Shown here in pieces: positions 34,080-41,855 of a stretch of DNA of 64,000 nt. Each line of letters starts with the position of its first letter. Position 1 is the stretch's first letter. The notes under the pieces were generated by a model, which saw only the letters and a list, made by a program, of their open reading frames with translations, was not told the DNA's origin and did not search any database. Source of the stretch: Streptomyces goshikiensis (GTDB taxonomy: Bacteria > Actinomycetota > Actinomycetes > Streptomycetales > Streptomycetaceae); NCBI RefSeq assembly GCF_014650555.1, contig NZ_BMVE01000014.1, forward strand, positions 140,478-204,477, given 5' to 3'. The position numbers were made by a program, and so were the translations under genes.

Positions 34080-34310
34080 TCACCGTCTGGTGACGCAGGG
34101 TGGGATCTTGTTCGGCAGGTCGGGATCCTTCAGGACCATGGCTCGCAACGACCAGCGGAGCATGCGCTCGGTCAGCTCGTCGGAAAGGCGGTTCAGGTGC
34201 TCGACGGACAACGGCTTGATCCGGAAGCCGGTGGGCTCTTTGTCGTAAGCCTCCTCTGTGATCAGCGGCCCGGAGAAAGGGCAGGTCCGCGGCGGAAGGC
34301 CCTGATGCCC
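34080..34310 (-). pseudogene. C-terminal part of an unidentified protein, no start codon
   Basis: The minus strand frame ending in TGA at 34080 reads PLITEEAYDKEPTGFRIKPL, then LNRLSDELTERMLRWSLRAM and VLKDPDLPNKIPPCVTRR, convincing helical protein. No ATG or GTG with a ribosome site precedes it. It may be 5'-truncated. Family unknown. Confidence 0.4.
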
Positions 34311-34329
34311 TGACGGGGGCAGGGCCGTG

Positions 34330-34354
34330 GGCGACGCCCCGTAGGGGCGTCGCC
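34330..34354 (-). terminator. Hairpin terminator of the small membrane protein operon
   Basis: GGCGACGCCCC (34330-34340) and its exact complement (34344-34354) around a 3-base loop, 8 bases downstream of the stop at 34362. Confidence 0.65.
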
Positions 34355-34361
34355 GGGGCCC

Positions 34362-34628
34362 TCACAGCTGTCCGAACTTCTCCAGGACGTTCTGCACCAG
34401 GTAGTAGGCGCCGATGAACGTGCCGCCGGCCCAGCCAAGTGAGACGAGCGGCTCCGCTCCGAGGTGACGGGCGAGGGAGAAGGCGATCACCCCGGTGAGG
34501 CCCGCGCAGACCATGCAGAACAGAATCGCCATGATCTTCGTGCCGGCGGTGGGCCCATTGGGCGGGGTACTGGCCGGCGGTCCCGGGGTCGGGGGGTTGG
34601 GCGGGGTCGGCGGGGCGGGGGTGGTCAC
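34362..34628 (-). CDS. Small membrane protein, 88 aa
   Basis: GTG at 34628 overlapping the stop of the upstream 52-aa ORF. The N-terminus is proline-rich (TTPAPPTPPNPPTPGPPAST), then two membrane segments (IMAILFCMVCAGLTGVIAF; LGWAGGTFIGAYYLVQNVL). This resembles small spread-type membrane proteins of Streptomyces plasmids in size and layout only. No motif confirms it. Confidence 0.6.
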   Translation of the reverse strand: MTTPAPPTPPNPPTPGPPASTPPNGPTAGTKIMAILFCMVCAGLTGVIAFSLARHLGAEPLVSLGWAGGTFIGAYYLVQNVLEKFGQL

Positions 34629-34783
34629 GCGGCACCTGCCATCTGCTTGTCGCGGATCACCCATTTCGTGCCGGCACGAGAGGCGCCGGAGAACACTCCC
34701 TGGATCGCTGCCGCCAGCAACTGCACCCGAGTCTTGGTCTCGGCGGACTGCACGGGCTTCCGCCCACGCGTACGGTTGAGCAC
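34625..34783 (-). CDS. Small basic protein, 52 aa
   Basis: GTG at 34783 after GGGAGA. Sequence TRGRKPVQSAETKTRVQLLA, then AIQGVFSGASRAGTKWVIRD. Overlaps the next gene by four bases. It heads a two-gene operon divergent from the HTH regulator at 34949, which probably controls it. Function unknown. Confidence 0.5.
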   Translation of the reverse strand: MLNRTRGRKPVQSAETKTRVQLLAAAIQGVFSGASRAGTKWVIRDKQMAGAA

Positions 34784-34891
34784 TGGGTCTCCCCTTTCGC
34801 AGGTGTGGATCCGACGCGGCCCGCCGGTGTGGTTGGACGCCTTTCGGCGGGCCGCTTCCATCTACGCACGGGGGATGCCCTCTGTTCCGAA

Positions 34892-34941
34892 TCTGGTATC
34901 ACGTGGTATCACATGGGACTTGACGGGACTTCATATGTGGG
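34892..34941. promoter_or_regulatory. Direct repeats between the divergent small operon and HTH gene
   Basis: TGGTATCAC occurs twice, 11 bases apart (start ~34894), immediately followed by GGGACTTGACGGGACTT, itself a direct repeat with GGGACTT spaced 10 bases. The pair of phased repeats lies just before the GTG of the HTH gene and is a good operator candidate. Confidence 0.5.
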
Positions 34942-34948
34942 GGAATGA

Positions 34949-35614
34949 GTGCCCAACCGACGCCGTGCCATCGACCCATCTCACCCGCTGGGCAGGTTTG
35001 CCCGGCAACTGCGTGAGCTGCAGGCGAGCGCGAGAGCCCGTGCGGGGAGCAGCGACCGTGCCAGAGAGATCAGCATCGACAAGGTCGCCGTGAACGGCAC
35101 GCCATGGTCCACCAGCAGAACAGCTATCTACGCAGCCCTCAACGGCACCCGGCTAGCCTCACCGGACACGCTGTGCGCCATCGTTACGGCCTGGGACCAC
35201 CGGGGAGGTGACGGCATCACCGAGTGGCTGAGAATCCGAGATCAGGTCGAGGAAGACCTCATCAAGTTGCGGTCGTCCACCACGCCCATGGCCACGCCTT
35301 CCGGCCGCAGCGAGTCCGATCTTGTTCTTCTCGGGACACCGACTCCTCATCGGGCTCTCGCGCCCTCTCGGGGCCGGCCTCACAACGCGGCGGCGCTCAA
35401 AGAGCTTAAGAGGCGCCTGCAGGATGCCCGGGCCAAAGGCGGCCTGAGCATGACGCAGGTTGCAGCTCGTGGCGGACTGGCGCGCACCACTGTCCATATG
35501 GCGTTCAACGGGGACGGCGTACCGTCTGCCGCAACGGTGGCCTCCCTCGCGAGGGTGCTGAAACTCGACCAGGAGGACCTCCTGCGGATGCGCGCGGCGG
35601 TGCTGGCTGAGTAG
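34949..35614 (+). CDS. Helix-turn-helix regulator with two HTH regions
   Basis: 221 residues; GTG at 34949 behind GGGGGAATGA. The N-terminal half has an XRE-like region (LGRFARQLRELQASARARAG; WSTSRTAIYAALNGTRLASP). The C-terminal half has a second (ALKELKRRLQDARAKGGLSM; TQVAARGGLARTTVHMAFNG; PSAATVASLARVLKLDQEDL). A central acidic helix joins them. Divergent from the small membrane protein operon; probably its regulator. Confidence 0.75.
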   Translation: MPNRRRAIDPSHPLGRFARQLRELQASARARAGSSDRAREISIDKVAVNGTPWSTSRTAIYAALNGTRLASPDTLCAIVTAWDHRGGDGITEWLRIRDQVEEDLIKLRSSTTPMATPSGRSESDLVLLGTPTPHRALAPSRGRPHNAAALKELKRRLQDARAKGGLSMTQVAARGGLARTTVHMAFNGDGVPSAATVASLARVLKLDQEDLLRMRAAVLAE

Positions 35615-35842
35615 ACGGTCTCGTAGTCGTGCATCCGGGGCGTTCGTTCCTGTTCAGTTGAACGAAGATGAACGGTGGGGTACCTGCAGCAGCGGCACAG
35701 CTGCCCCGGTGTCGGGTGACTCTCCGGTTCGGTCCGGCGCCTCTCTTTCTCGGGTTCTGTCTCGCTTTCCGTGGACGGCTGACTGATCGTAATGTCATGT
35801 GCTCGCGATGCTGGCCGGTATGACCAGCAGGGAGGGGCCGAA

Positions 35843-36271
35843 TTGAGCCAGTACTACGACATTGGTGACCAGACCCTGTGGAACCCGTCCAACGGGGCCT
35901 CCCGTCTGTTCATGAGCCAGGTGAGCGTCTACCAGGCGGAACTGGGTCTGCCGTCCGGCATCGGACTCATGCGGGCTGACGAGTGCCAGATCGACCCCCT
36001 CGTGTTCAAAGCGTTCGTCGACGCTCTGCTCGCGTGGCACCGGGGAACGAGTCACGCCGTCATGGCTGCCCTGTCCGAGGGGTTCGTTGCCACGGTGCTG
36101 GTCCTGGCGGAGCGAGCAGGCATCGAGGTGAAATGGCAGCCAACGAGCTTCCCCGGTGTCGGCGGCCTCAAGGATGTTCAGGTCCCGACGACCCGATCCT
36201 CCTCTGAGGCGGCTTGGGCAGCCGCCCTTCAGCAGAAGTCACGCGACCTGAGCCGCTTCATGGCGGTGTAA
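35843..36271 (+). CDS. DUF6086-like hypothetical protein
   Basis: 142 residues from a TTG at 35843 (SQYYDIGDQTLWNPSNGASR) with GGGAGGGG upstream; an ATG at 35792 in the same frame has no ribosome site. MRADECQIDPLVFKAFVDAL and AVMAALSEGFVATVLVLAER fit what I remember of the DUF6086 family of Streptomyces. Soluble, acidic. Function unknown. Confidence 0.6.
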   Translation: MSQYYDIGDQTLWNPSNGASRLFMSQVSVYQAELGLPSGIGLMRADECQIDPLVFKAFVDALLAWHRGTSHAVMAALSEGFVATVLVLAERAGIEVKWQPTSFPGVGGLKDVQVPTTRSSSEAAWAAALQQKSRDLSRFMAV

Positions 36272-36566
36272 GCCCGCCGCCGACGCCCGCGAAGGACTCG
36301 GAACCTCACCGCACAGTCCCCGACCGCCGCGCTCAAGGCCGCCCGCCCACTGGCCCGCGCGCAACAGCCCGAGGCGGTAGCGGCAGCCCCCGGACTGAAC
36401 ATCGAACAGACCCGCGCGCTGCTCGTCCGGTTCGGTGGCTGGAGCCCATGTAGCTGACCGCCGTCTACGGAAGGACGGCCATCGCGTGTGTCAGCCGGGC
36501 CAGGGCGCTCTGCCCGGCTGAACGACGACCCGTCCGCCAGCCGTCCCTTGCGGCGGGCTGTCGGGT
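36272..36566 (+). other. No intact gene; weak remnant
   Basis: One frame reads AQSPTAALKAARPLARAQQP, then LNIEQTRALLVRFGGWSPCS to a TGA at ~36455. It may be the tail of a lost gene. Nothing else seen. Confidence 0.3.
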
Positions 36567-37016
36567 TTAGCAGGTTTTGTAGTCGTGGCGGGTGGAGTTG
36601 TAGGCGCAGGTGTGGTGGAGGGCACCGTTGGTGCGGCGGAGGGTGGCGGTGTCCTTGTCGTTGTTCCAGACGTAGGCGCCGCGCTGCTGGTAGAGCGTGG
36701 TGGTGGTGTTCGTGCCGCGTCCGGTCTTGATAGTGACGGTCTTGCCTGGCTTGAGGGTGAAGGCGGGGAAGGTGTAGGCGTGGCGGGAGGCGTCGGTGAG
36801 GGTCCAGCCCTTGAGGCTGACCGCGGTGCCGGTGCTGTTGGTGATCTGGACCCACTCGCCGTTGAGCGAGGCGTTGGTGCGGGTGTCGCTGCCGGGGGAG
36901 TCGTACCAGATCTTCGAGATCCGCAGCGCTCCGGCGGCATGCGCCTGCCCGGGAAGGAGAAGCACGGTTGCGGTGGTGATGGCGGCGCCGGCGGTGAGGC
37001 GGCGTGTACGGGGCAT
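36567..37016 (-). CDS. Secreted lamin-tail-domain protein
   Basis: 149 residues from the ATG at 37016 (an in-frame ATG at 37034 is also possible). The signal peptide ends near GQAHAAG. The mature part is one LTD beta-sandwich: ISKIWYDSPGSDTRTNASLN, then GEWVQITNSTGTAVSLKGWT, YTFPAFTLKPGKTVTIKTGR and AYVWNNDKDTATLRRTNGAL. LTD proteins in Streptomyces are extracellular, often DNA-associated or nuclease-linked. A C-terminal Cys pair (TCAYNSTRHDYKTC) may form a disulfide. Confidence 0.82.
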   Translation of the reverse strand: MPRTRRLTAGAAITTATVLLLPGQAHAAGALRISKIWYDSPGSDTRTNASLNGEWVQITNSTGTAVSLKGWTLTDASRHAYTFPAFTLKPGKTVTIKTGRGTNTTTTLYQQRGAYVWNNDKDTATLRRTNGALHHTCAYNSTRHDYKTC

Positions 37017-37034
37017 GAGCAAGAGAGGGCACAT

Positions 37035-37507
37035 CCTGTCTGACGGGACCGCCGTATGGCTGGCGGTGCAGACCCCGGACGCTAAGGGTCCCCGCCCTCC
37101 TGCGGAGCGCCTGTGGCCATCCTGTGACAGAACGTCACCCTGTGGTGTTGATGCGCCTCGCTCGGCCCTCAGCGCCCAACCGCCCGCCCACGCGGTGCTG
37201 GGCCGGCGCCGAGGGAATCGACGACATCCGGCCTCTGCCTTCCCGACGGGAGTCGTCGCGGGTGAGTGCCCATCGACACCGGACCGGCACAGGCACAGCA
37301 GCAAGCCGCTCGGCCATCCGCCCGCTGCGCCCGCTCGCGCCACCCGTCACGATCACTTGTGAATCGGTCAGGATCGCGTGTCAGAGGACACTCCGTACGG
37401 GTGGGGCCCAAGCCCTGCGTCTGCGCGTCACGCGGAGGATCTGCCGGGAAGAGCAGTGGAATAGTGGTTGCGGGGAGCCGTATCTGAAGGGCCGAACGCC
37501 TGCCGGG
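37035..37507. other. No gene seen
   Basis: About 470 bases between the convergent-side terminator of the PI-PLC gene and the lamin-tail gene. Frames on both strands lack ordered protein features or ribosome sites. It should hold the promoter of the lamin-tail gene. Confidence 0.4.
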
Positions 37508-37539
37508 GTCCCGCCACGGACTGTGGTCCGTGGCGGGAC
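37508..37539 (-). terminator. Hairpin terminator after the PI-PLC gene
   Basis: GTCCCGCCACGGAC (37508-37521) pairs perfectly with 37526-37539 around TGTG, 80 bases downstream of the stop. Confidence 0.65.
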
Positions 37540-37619
37540 AGCCTGGCTTTGCCCTGGCGGTGAGAGAGCCGCCCGGACCGTGTGGCTGACCGTTGTGTGT
37601 AGCGCGCAGGCTTGTTTGA

Positions 37620-39167
37620 TCAGGCGCCGAGCCAGTAGTACTTGCTGCGGATACCTGTCGAACCGTCGCCTTGGGTGAAGAGGTTGAAGCTCTGGTTGGT
37701 GTTGCCGGCGTAGGCACGGCCTGTCACGGTGCCCGCGCTGGACATGTCGAGGACGAGGCCGTTGTGGGCGCCGCGGATGCCGACGGAGCCGTCTGCCTGG
37801 TTGACGATCGAGAAGTGTTGGTCGTTCGAGGTGCTGGCGGGCTGGACGGTCACCGAGCCGTTGGTGTTCATGCTCAGGACCATGCCGCTGTACACATTCT
37901 CGATCCGGTACGTGATTCCGCCGGGCCCCAGGCCTGCCAGCCTGAAGTGGAAACTCTGGTTCTGAACGCCCTGGTACGCAGGTCCCGTCACCGCAGCGCC
38001 CTGCGTGGTCCCAGAGCTGATGGCGCGGGGGCCGGTCGGCGTCGGGGCGAACTGGTTCAGTTTGAGGACGGCAAGGGGGAGATCGTTCTTCCCGCCGTTT
38101 GTGTTGCCGGCGGGGCGGTCGATGTAGTCCATCGCGATCACGCCCGTGGTCTTTCCCGCGGCGACGCCGTTGAGCAGCCCGAGTGTGTAGGGATTCAACT
38201 GCTGGGCGTATCCCCAGGGAGTCAGTCCGATGACCGGCGTGCCGTACGCGCTGGTGTGGTTGACAAACATCTTCTGCTTCGACGCGGTGTTCACGGCCCG
38301 GCTGAGATGGTTGCGGACCGCATCCTTCTTGGCGGGGGGCATCGGGCTGCTGGCCATGTCCTGGAGGTCGAACACGTTCTCATTGCTGAAGTGCAGTCCG
38401 TAGCCCAGGTAGGGCCACCCGGACATCAGAACGATCTTTCCACGGGCTTGCCCGAGGGCCGGGAAGCTGGAGCTGATGTGGAAGTCGCTCCGCATCCCTG
38501 AACCGCCCCAGTATGTGTCGAGGTAGTGGTTGAAAGTCTGCGTGAAGTCGGCGGCCGACGCGTTGGACTTGGTCTGCGAGATCCGCATCAGGATGGTTTC
38601 CGAGCGGTGGTTCGACAGGAAGCTCCGGCAGGACTGCAGAACATCGCCGAACATCTGCTTGAGGTAGTAGTCGCCGTGGTGGACGGAGAAGACCTTGGAG
38701 TCCATTCGGCGGAGCCGGACATCCAGGTACCGGACGCCGTTGTTCAGCTGCCAGTCCAGATCCCTGCTCTGGCACAGCGCGTACCCCGCCGACCCCACGT
38801 TCTCCTGGTAGGCGGCAGATTCGTGCGTGCCCGGGATGGACATGTCCCGAATATTGACATGGTCGGGGATGCCCGCCATCCAGTCCGAGGACACCGGCAC
38901 CCAGCCGGTCCTGGGAGCGGCCGCGAAATCGTCCACCGGTGTGGTGGCGAGATCGGTCCGGTCCCCCACTCCCTCTCCGCCCGGTGAGGAGGATGCCAGA
39001 GCCTGGGCACCGTAGCGGACCTCACCGTCGCCGTATTCCGGACATGGACCCCCTCCCGCGTACGCGGCGAGTTCGAGTTCGGCCTCTTCCCCGGACCGCC
39101 CATCCTGCGGCTCCACAGCTGCTTCGGGGACATCGTCATTCGTGGGCTGAGCAGTCGATACGGCCAT
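37620..39167 (-). CDS. Phosphatidylinositol-specific phospholipase C with ricin-type lectin domain
   Basis: 515 residues. Residues ~85-365 form the PI-PLC X barrel: MSIPGTHESAAYQENVG holds the first catalytic His, VRYLDVRLRR the acid, and FSVHHGDYYLKQMFGDVL the second His region; LMSGWPYLGYG and GVIAMDYIDRPAGN follow. Residues ~375-515 are ricin-like (QNQSFHFRLAGLGPGG; GSVTVQPASTSNDQHFSIVN). The N-terminal ~80 residues are acidic and low in order, with no Sec or Tat signal, although the family is normally secreted. Cleaves phosphatidylinositol. An ATG at 39167 is the only good start seen. Confidence 0.85.
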   Translation of the reverse strand: MAVSTAQPTNDDVPEAAVEPQDGRSGEEAELELAAYAGGGPCPEYGDGEVRYGAQALASSSPGGEGVGDRTDLATTPVDDFAAAPRTGWVPVSSDWMAGIPDHVNIRDMSIPGTHESAAYQENVGSAGYALCQSRDLDWQLNNGVRYLDVRLRRMDSKVFSVHHGDYYLKQMFGDVLQSCRSFLSNHRSETILMRISQTKSNASAADFTQTFNHYLDTYWGGSGMRSDFHISSSFPALGQARGKIVLMSGWPYLGYGLHFSNENVFDLQDMASSPMPPAKKDAVRNHLSRAVNTASKQKMFVNHTSAYGTPVIGLTPWGYAQQLNPYTLGLLNGVAAGKTTGVIAMDYIDRPAGNTNGGKNDLPLAVLKLNQFAPTPTGPRAISSGTTQGAAVTGPAYQGVQNQSFHFRLAGLGPGGITYRIENVYSGMVLSMNTNGSVTVQPASTSNDQHFSIVNQADGSVGIRGAHNGLVLDMSSAGTVTGRAYAGNTNQSFNLFTQGDGSTGIRSKYYWLGA

Positions 39168-39345
39168 GAAGAACTCCTAACAGCGCGTCCCGTGGCGCGG
39201 AGGGACACGCGATCGAGTGTCGGCTGGTTGTGCACGCCGGGCGTCGCCCGAGCGGCCGATGGCTACCCTGCGTTGTCGCAGCAAACCCAAAGCGCCCGAC
39301 GAGGGCTGATAATCGGCGGATAGCGGCCTGCGGCCGGCCGGCGGG

Positions 39346-40065
39346 TTACACGGCGGGCTCGTAGACCACGGTGGTAGTGGGGCAGTCCTCGGCGAGTCCG
39401 AGAAGGGCCCGGCGCTCGTTCTCGTCGACAGCCAAGTCCCAGCGGAGCTTGGTGCCGACCCAGGTCGCGGCGTACGTGCAGTGGTAAGAGCCGTCAGAGG
39501 GCAGCCACTCGGCCGGGTCCTTGTCGGCCTTGGACCGGTTGGAGGCTGCGGAGACCGCGATCAGGGTGTCGGGGCTCGCCTGGTCGTTCGCGTACGCCTC
39601 CCGCCTCGCCGCCGACCACGGCGCCTGCTCGGAGTCGTAGACCTCCGCGAGCGGGACGAAGTGGTCGACATCGAGCCGGCCCGCGTCCGTCACCACGACG
39701 TCGTCGTAGGCAGAGCGCCAGGATCCGCCGGTCAGTTTGCAGCCGGCCGCGACCTGCGGCGCCTCGACGGCTTCGGCGAGGATGACCTCCTTGCGGGTGT
39801 CACAACCATCCCCGGCGTTCAACCCGCGGTTCCAGTGCTTGTACAGGTCCCGCTTGTAGCCCTCGCGGTGCTCGACGGCCACGGGGAGCCGGTCGATCGC
39901 CTCGAACAAGGGCAGCGGGGCACGTACCCCTGCCGGGCCGGCCATACCGGTGGCCGCCAGTCCTGTAGTCGCGGCGGGGGCGGAGTGCGCGGTTGGTGCC
40001 GCGAGGAGGGGGATGGCGCAGAGGGCGAGCGCGGGCAGACCGCGCAGCATCAGGTTCTTGATCAC
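39346..40065 (-). CDS. Secreted HNH nuclease of the DUF1524 (GmrSD C-terminal) type
   Basis: 239 residues. Signal peptide MIKNLMLRGLPALALCAIPL, cleavage near APTAHSA. The nuclease core has RLDVDHFVPLAEVYDSEQAP (metal-binding DH), then YANDQASPDTLIAVSAASNR and SKADKDPAEWLPSDGSYHCT. Two Cys pairs are likely disulfides (GDGCDTRKE; AAGCKLTGG). Extracellular nuclease expected, for nutrient acquisition or competition. A fragment of a paralogue lies at 42915-43085. Confidence 0.85.
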   Translation of the reverse strand: MIKNLMLRGLPALALCAIPLLAAPTAHSAPAATTGLAATGMAGPAGVRAPLPLFEAIDRLPVAVEHREGYKRDLYKHWNRGLNAGDGCDTRKEVILAEAVEAPQVAAGCKLTGGSWRSAYDDVVVTDAGRLDVDHFVPLAEVYDSEQAPWSAARREAYANDQASPDTLIAVSAASNRSKADKDPAEWLPSDGSYHCTYAATWVGTKLRWDLAVDENERRALLGLAEDCPTTTVVYEPAV

Positions 40066-40430
40066 ACAGGTGGGTGTAGCGACCCCGACAGCCGCCCAGA
40101 CAGGCCCGCGAAGGACAACTCACCCGTGTGGGCGTCCGGATTCACCGCAGAAACGAGTCTGCGCCTTCCGCCTCTTCAGGGTCGAGGTAGCCGCCCTCAC
40201 CGACACCCCCTGCCAACGTCCACGTGGACGAGAACCTCTACCTCATCCTCGCCGGGCGTGCGCCGCAGCCGGCACGGCCCGCTCGACAAGAACAGGGCCG
40301 AGATCCGGTGTGCCGCTTCGAGCGCGGCGGCCGTGTCCTCGACGCCATGGGGGCGCCCGGCAGAGAGTCCGGATCTGGGGCGCCTCGGCAGGGCAGGGGT
40401 AACTTTCGGCCATTCTGGCCGTACTTAAAC

Positions 40431-40460
40431 CTTGCCAATCCTTGCCAATCCTTGCGGATC
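40431..40460 (+). repeat. Three tandem 10-base repeats
   Basis: CTTGCCAATC, CTTGCCAATC, CTTGCGGATC follow each other without gaps, and CTTGCTTGCT occurs 20 bases later. One-helical-turn spacing in an AT-rich patch of the 830-base intergenic region upstream of the HNH nuclease gene. Likely regulator-binding. Confidence 0.45.
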
Positions 40461-40658
40461 TTAGTCAAAGTTAGCTGATCCTTGCTTGCTATTCCCTGGG
40501 TGACCTGGGCTTTTCTGTTTCCAGTCACAGGGCCAAGTGCAATCTCCGGCCTGTTCGTCCGGCCTGTCATAGTGGCGAGGAAAGGGGTTGAGGACGCATT
40601 GTCGAAATTGATCGCTAAGCCGGTGGGAGAGTGACACGAATCACGGCGATGCATTGTG

Positions 40659-40706
40659 GCTACGGAACGACGCGCTATCGCTACGGTATCGCGCTGTTTG
40701 GCTACG
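40659..40706 (+). repeat. Three GCTACG repeats with exact 21-base spacing
   Basis: GCTACG at 40659, 40680 and 40701, with related flanks (TGGCTACG, TCGCTACG, TGGCTACG). Two-turn phasing suggests cooperative protein binding upstream of the small ORF at 40899. No other gene in this intergenic region. Confidence 0.45.
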
Positions 40707-40898
40707 TCCAGATGCACTTCAACGCGCTTCCGGTTGGTCCATGTCATCTCAAGTCCCATGGTGGACACGGTCGTTGTAGCGCTGCACCGATACACTCCTG
40801 ACAACGCAAAAGGAGCCCTCGGCCCCGACAACGGTTACCAGGCCACTGGTCGGGAGGGTTCCTTGCGAGGCGACCCCAACAGTCAGAAAAGGATACCT

Positions 40899-41078
40899 GT
40901 GGAAGAGAGTAGCAGTGGCGCTTTGGATACGTGGAGGGGGAGGGTGAAGGCCCACCTGCGTAAATTGCGTCGTCGGCATGGACACATTGTCCAGCGTCAG
41001 TTCATCCGAGGAGCTTCGCATAGTCTCGGAAGCGGTGCCGTAAGCCTGCTCCTTATGTGGTTCGCCGCGAGGAGATGA
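40899..41078 (+). CDS. Small basic protein, 59 aa
   Basis: GTG at 40899 five bases after AAAAGGA. Begins EESSSGALDTWRGRVKAHLR, has a basic cluster (KLRRRHGHIVQRQF) and ends with a short hydrophobic stretch (GSGAVSLLLMWFAARR). It may bind membrane or nucleic acid. The good ribosome site and the repeats upstream are the reasons to list it. Unknown function. Confidence 0.45.
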   Translation: MEESSSGALDTWRGRVKAHLRKLRRRHGHIVQRQFIRGASHSLGSGAVSLLLMWFAARR

Positions 41079-41172
41079 TTCGCAGCGCATCCCTCGCATG
41101 AACACGCGTGCCAGAGGCACCCGACGCCATGGATACCGGTGACCTTTCCGGAGGGCGGCTGGTTGAGCTGTC

Positions 41173-41547
41173 ATGAGAAAGACGATCTACGCGCTGACGG
41201 CGGCGGCCGTCGTGTTCACCGCCGCGCCCGCGCACGCCAACGCGAAAGCCAAGGACGGCCAGGTGGGCTTGTCCGTGTACGGCGAGGGCCTGCGGGTCGA
41301 CCAGGTGGGCGCGCACATGGAAGGCCACGGCACTGGCGTACGCGCCCGCCTGATCACTTACACCCCGAAGGGCTACCGGTCGGAGCTCACCGGATGGAAG
41401 GACGCCACCCCGGTGAGCGCGGCCCTGACCAGGCTCTCCACGGTGGGCTGGAAGTGGAAGGGCGGGAAGAAGTTCGCCCACGGCACGCGGCTGTGCGTGG
41501 AGTTCAACGTTGTGCAGGGAGAGCCGTGCGCGGTGATCCACCGGTAG
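41173..41547 (+). CDS. Secreted small protein, copy 2
   Basis: 124 residues, signal peptide MRKTIYALTAAAVVFTAAPA. Nearly identical to the gene at 32771-33145, with differences at about a dozen positions spread over the chain (for example EEVGAHMQ versus DQVGAHME). Codon differences are mostly silent, so both copies look under selection. Cys pair at the C-terminus conserved. Confidence 0.75.
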   Translation: MRKTIYALTAAAVVFTAAPAHANAKAKDGQVGLSVYGEGLRVDQVGAHMEGHGTGVRARLITYTPKGYRSELTGWKDATPVSAALTRLSTVGWKWKGGKKFAHGTRLCVEFNVVQGEPCAVIHR

Positions 41548-41624
41548 CCGGTCCCTGCGGCAGCAACCGCTGACCGGCGCAGTGCGGGCCGCCGCCCTTA
41601 CGGGTTGGCGGCCCGCCGCCGTGC

Positions 41625-41690
41625 TCACTCCTCGCCGGTGTCCGGGCTCCAGACGGCTGGCCCGCCGCCGCGCCACTCGATCAGTTTCCC
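41625..41690 (-). pseudogene. C-terminal scrap of the 76-aa protein gene
   Basis: Reads EWRGGGPAVWSPDTGEE to a TGA at 41625, matching the end of the gene at 33225-33455. It came along with the duplicated secreted protein and is broken off after ~20 codons. Confidence 0.5.
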
Positions 41691-41855
41691 GCCATACGGC
41701 CACTGGAACTCGCCAATCGCCGTCGGGGTTGTTGGGGTGGTCCGGGCTCTCGCGGATGATCTCCCCGATGAGTCGCGGTAGCGGCGCTGACCAGAGGTGG
41801 TCTACGGGGACTGGGGTGACGCTCAGCGTTCGAGATCTCGGCGAAAGGGTGCAGA

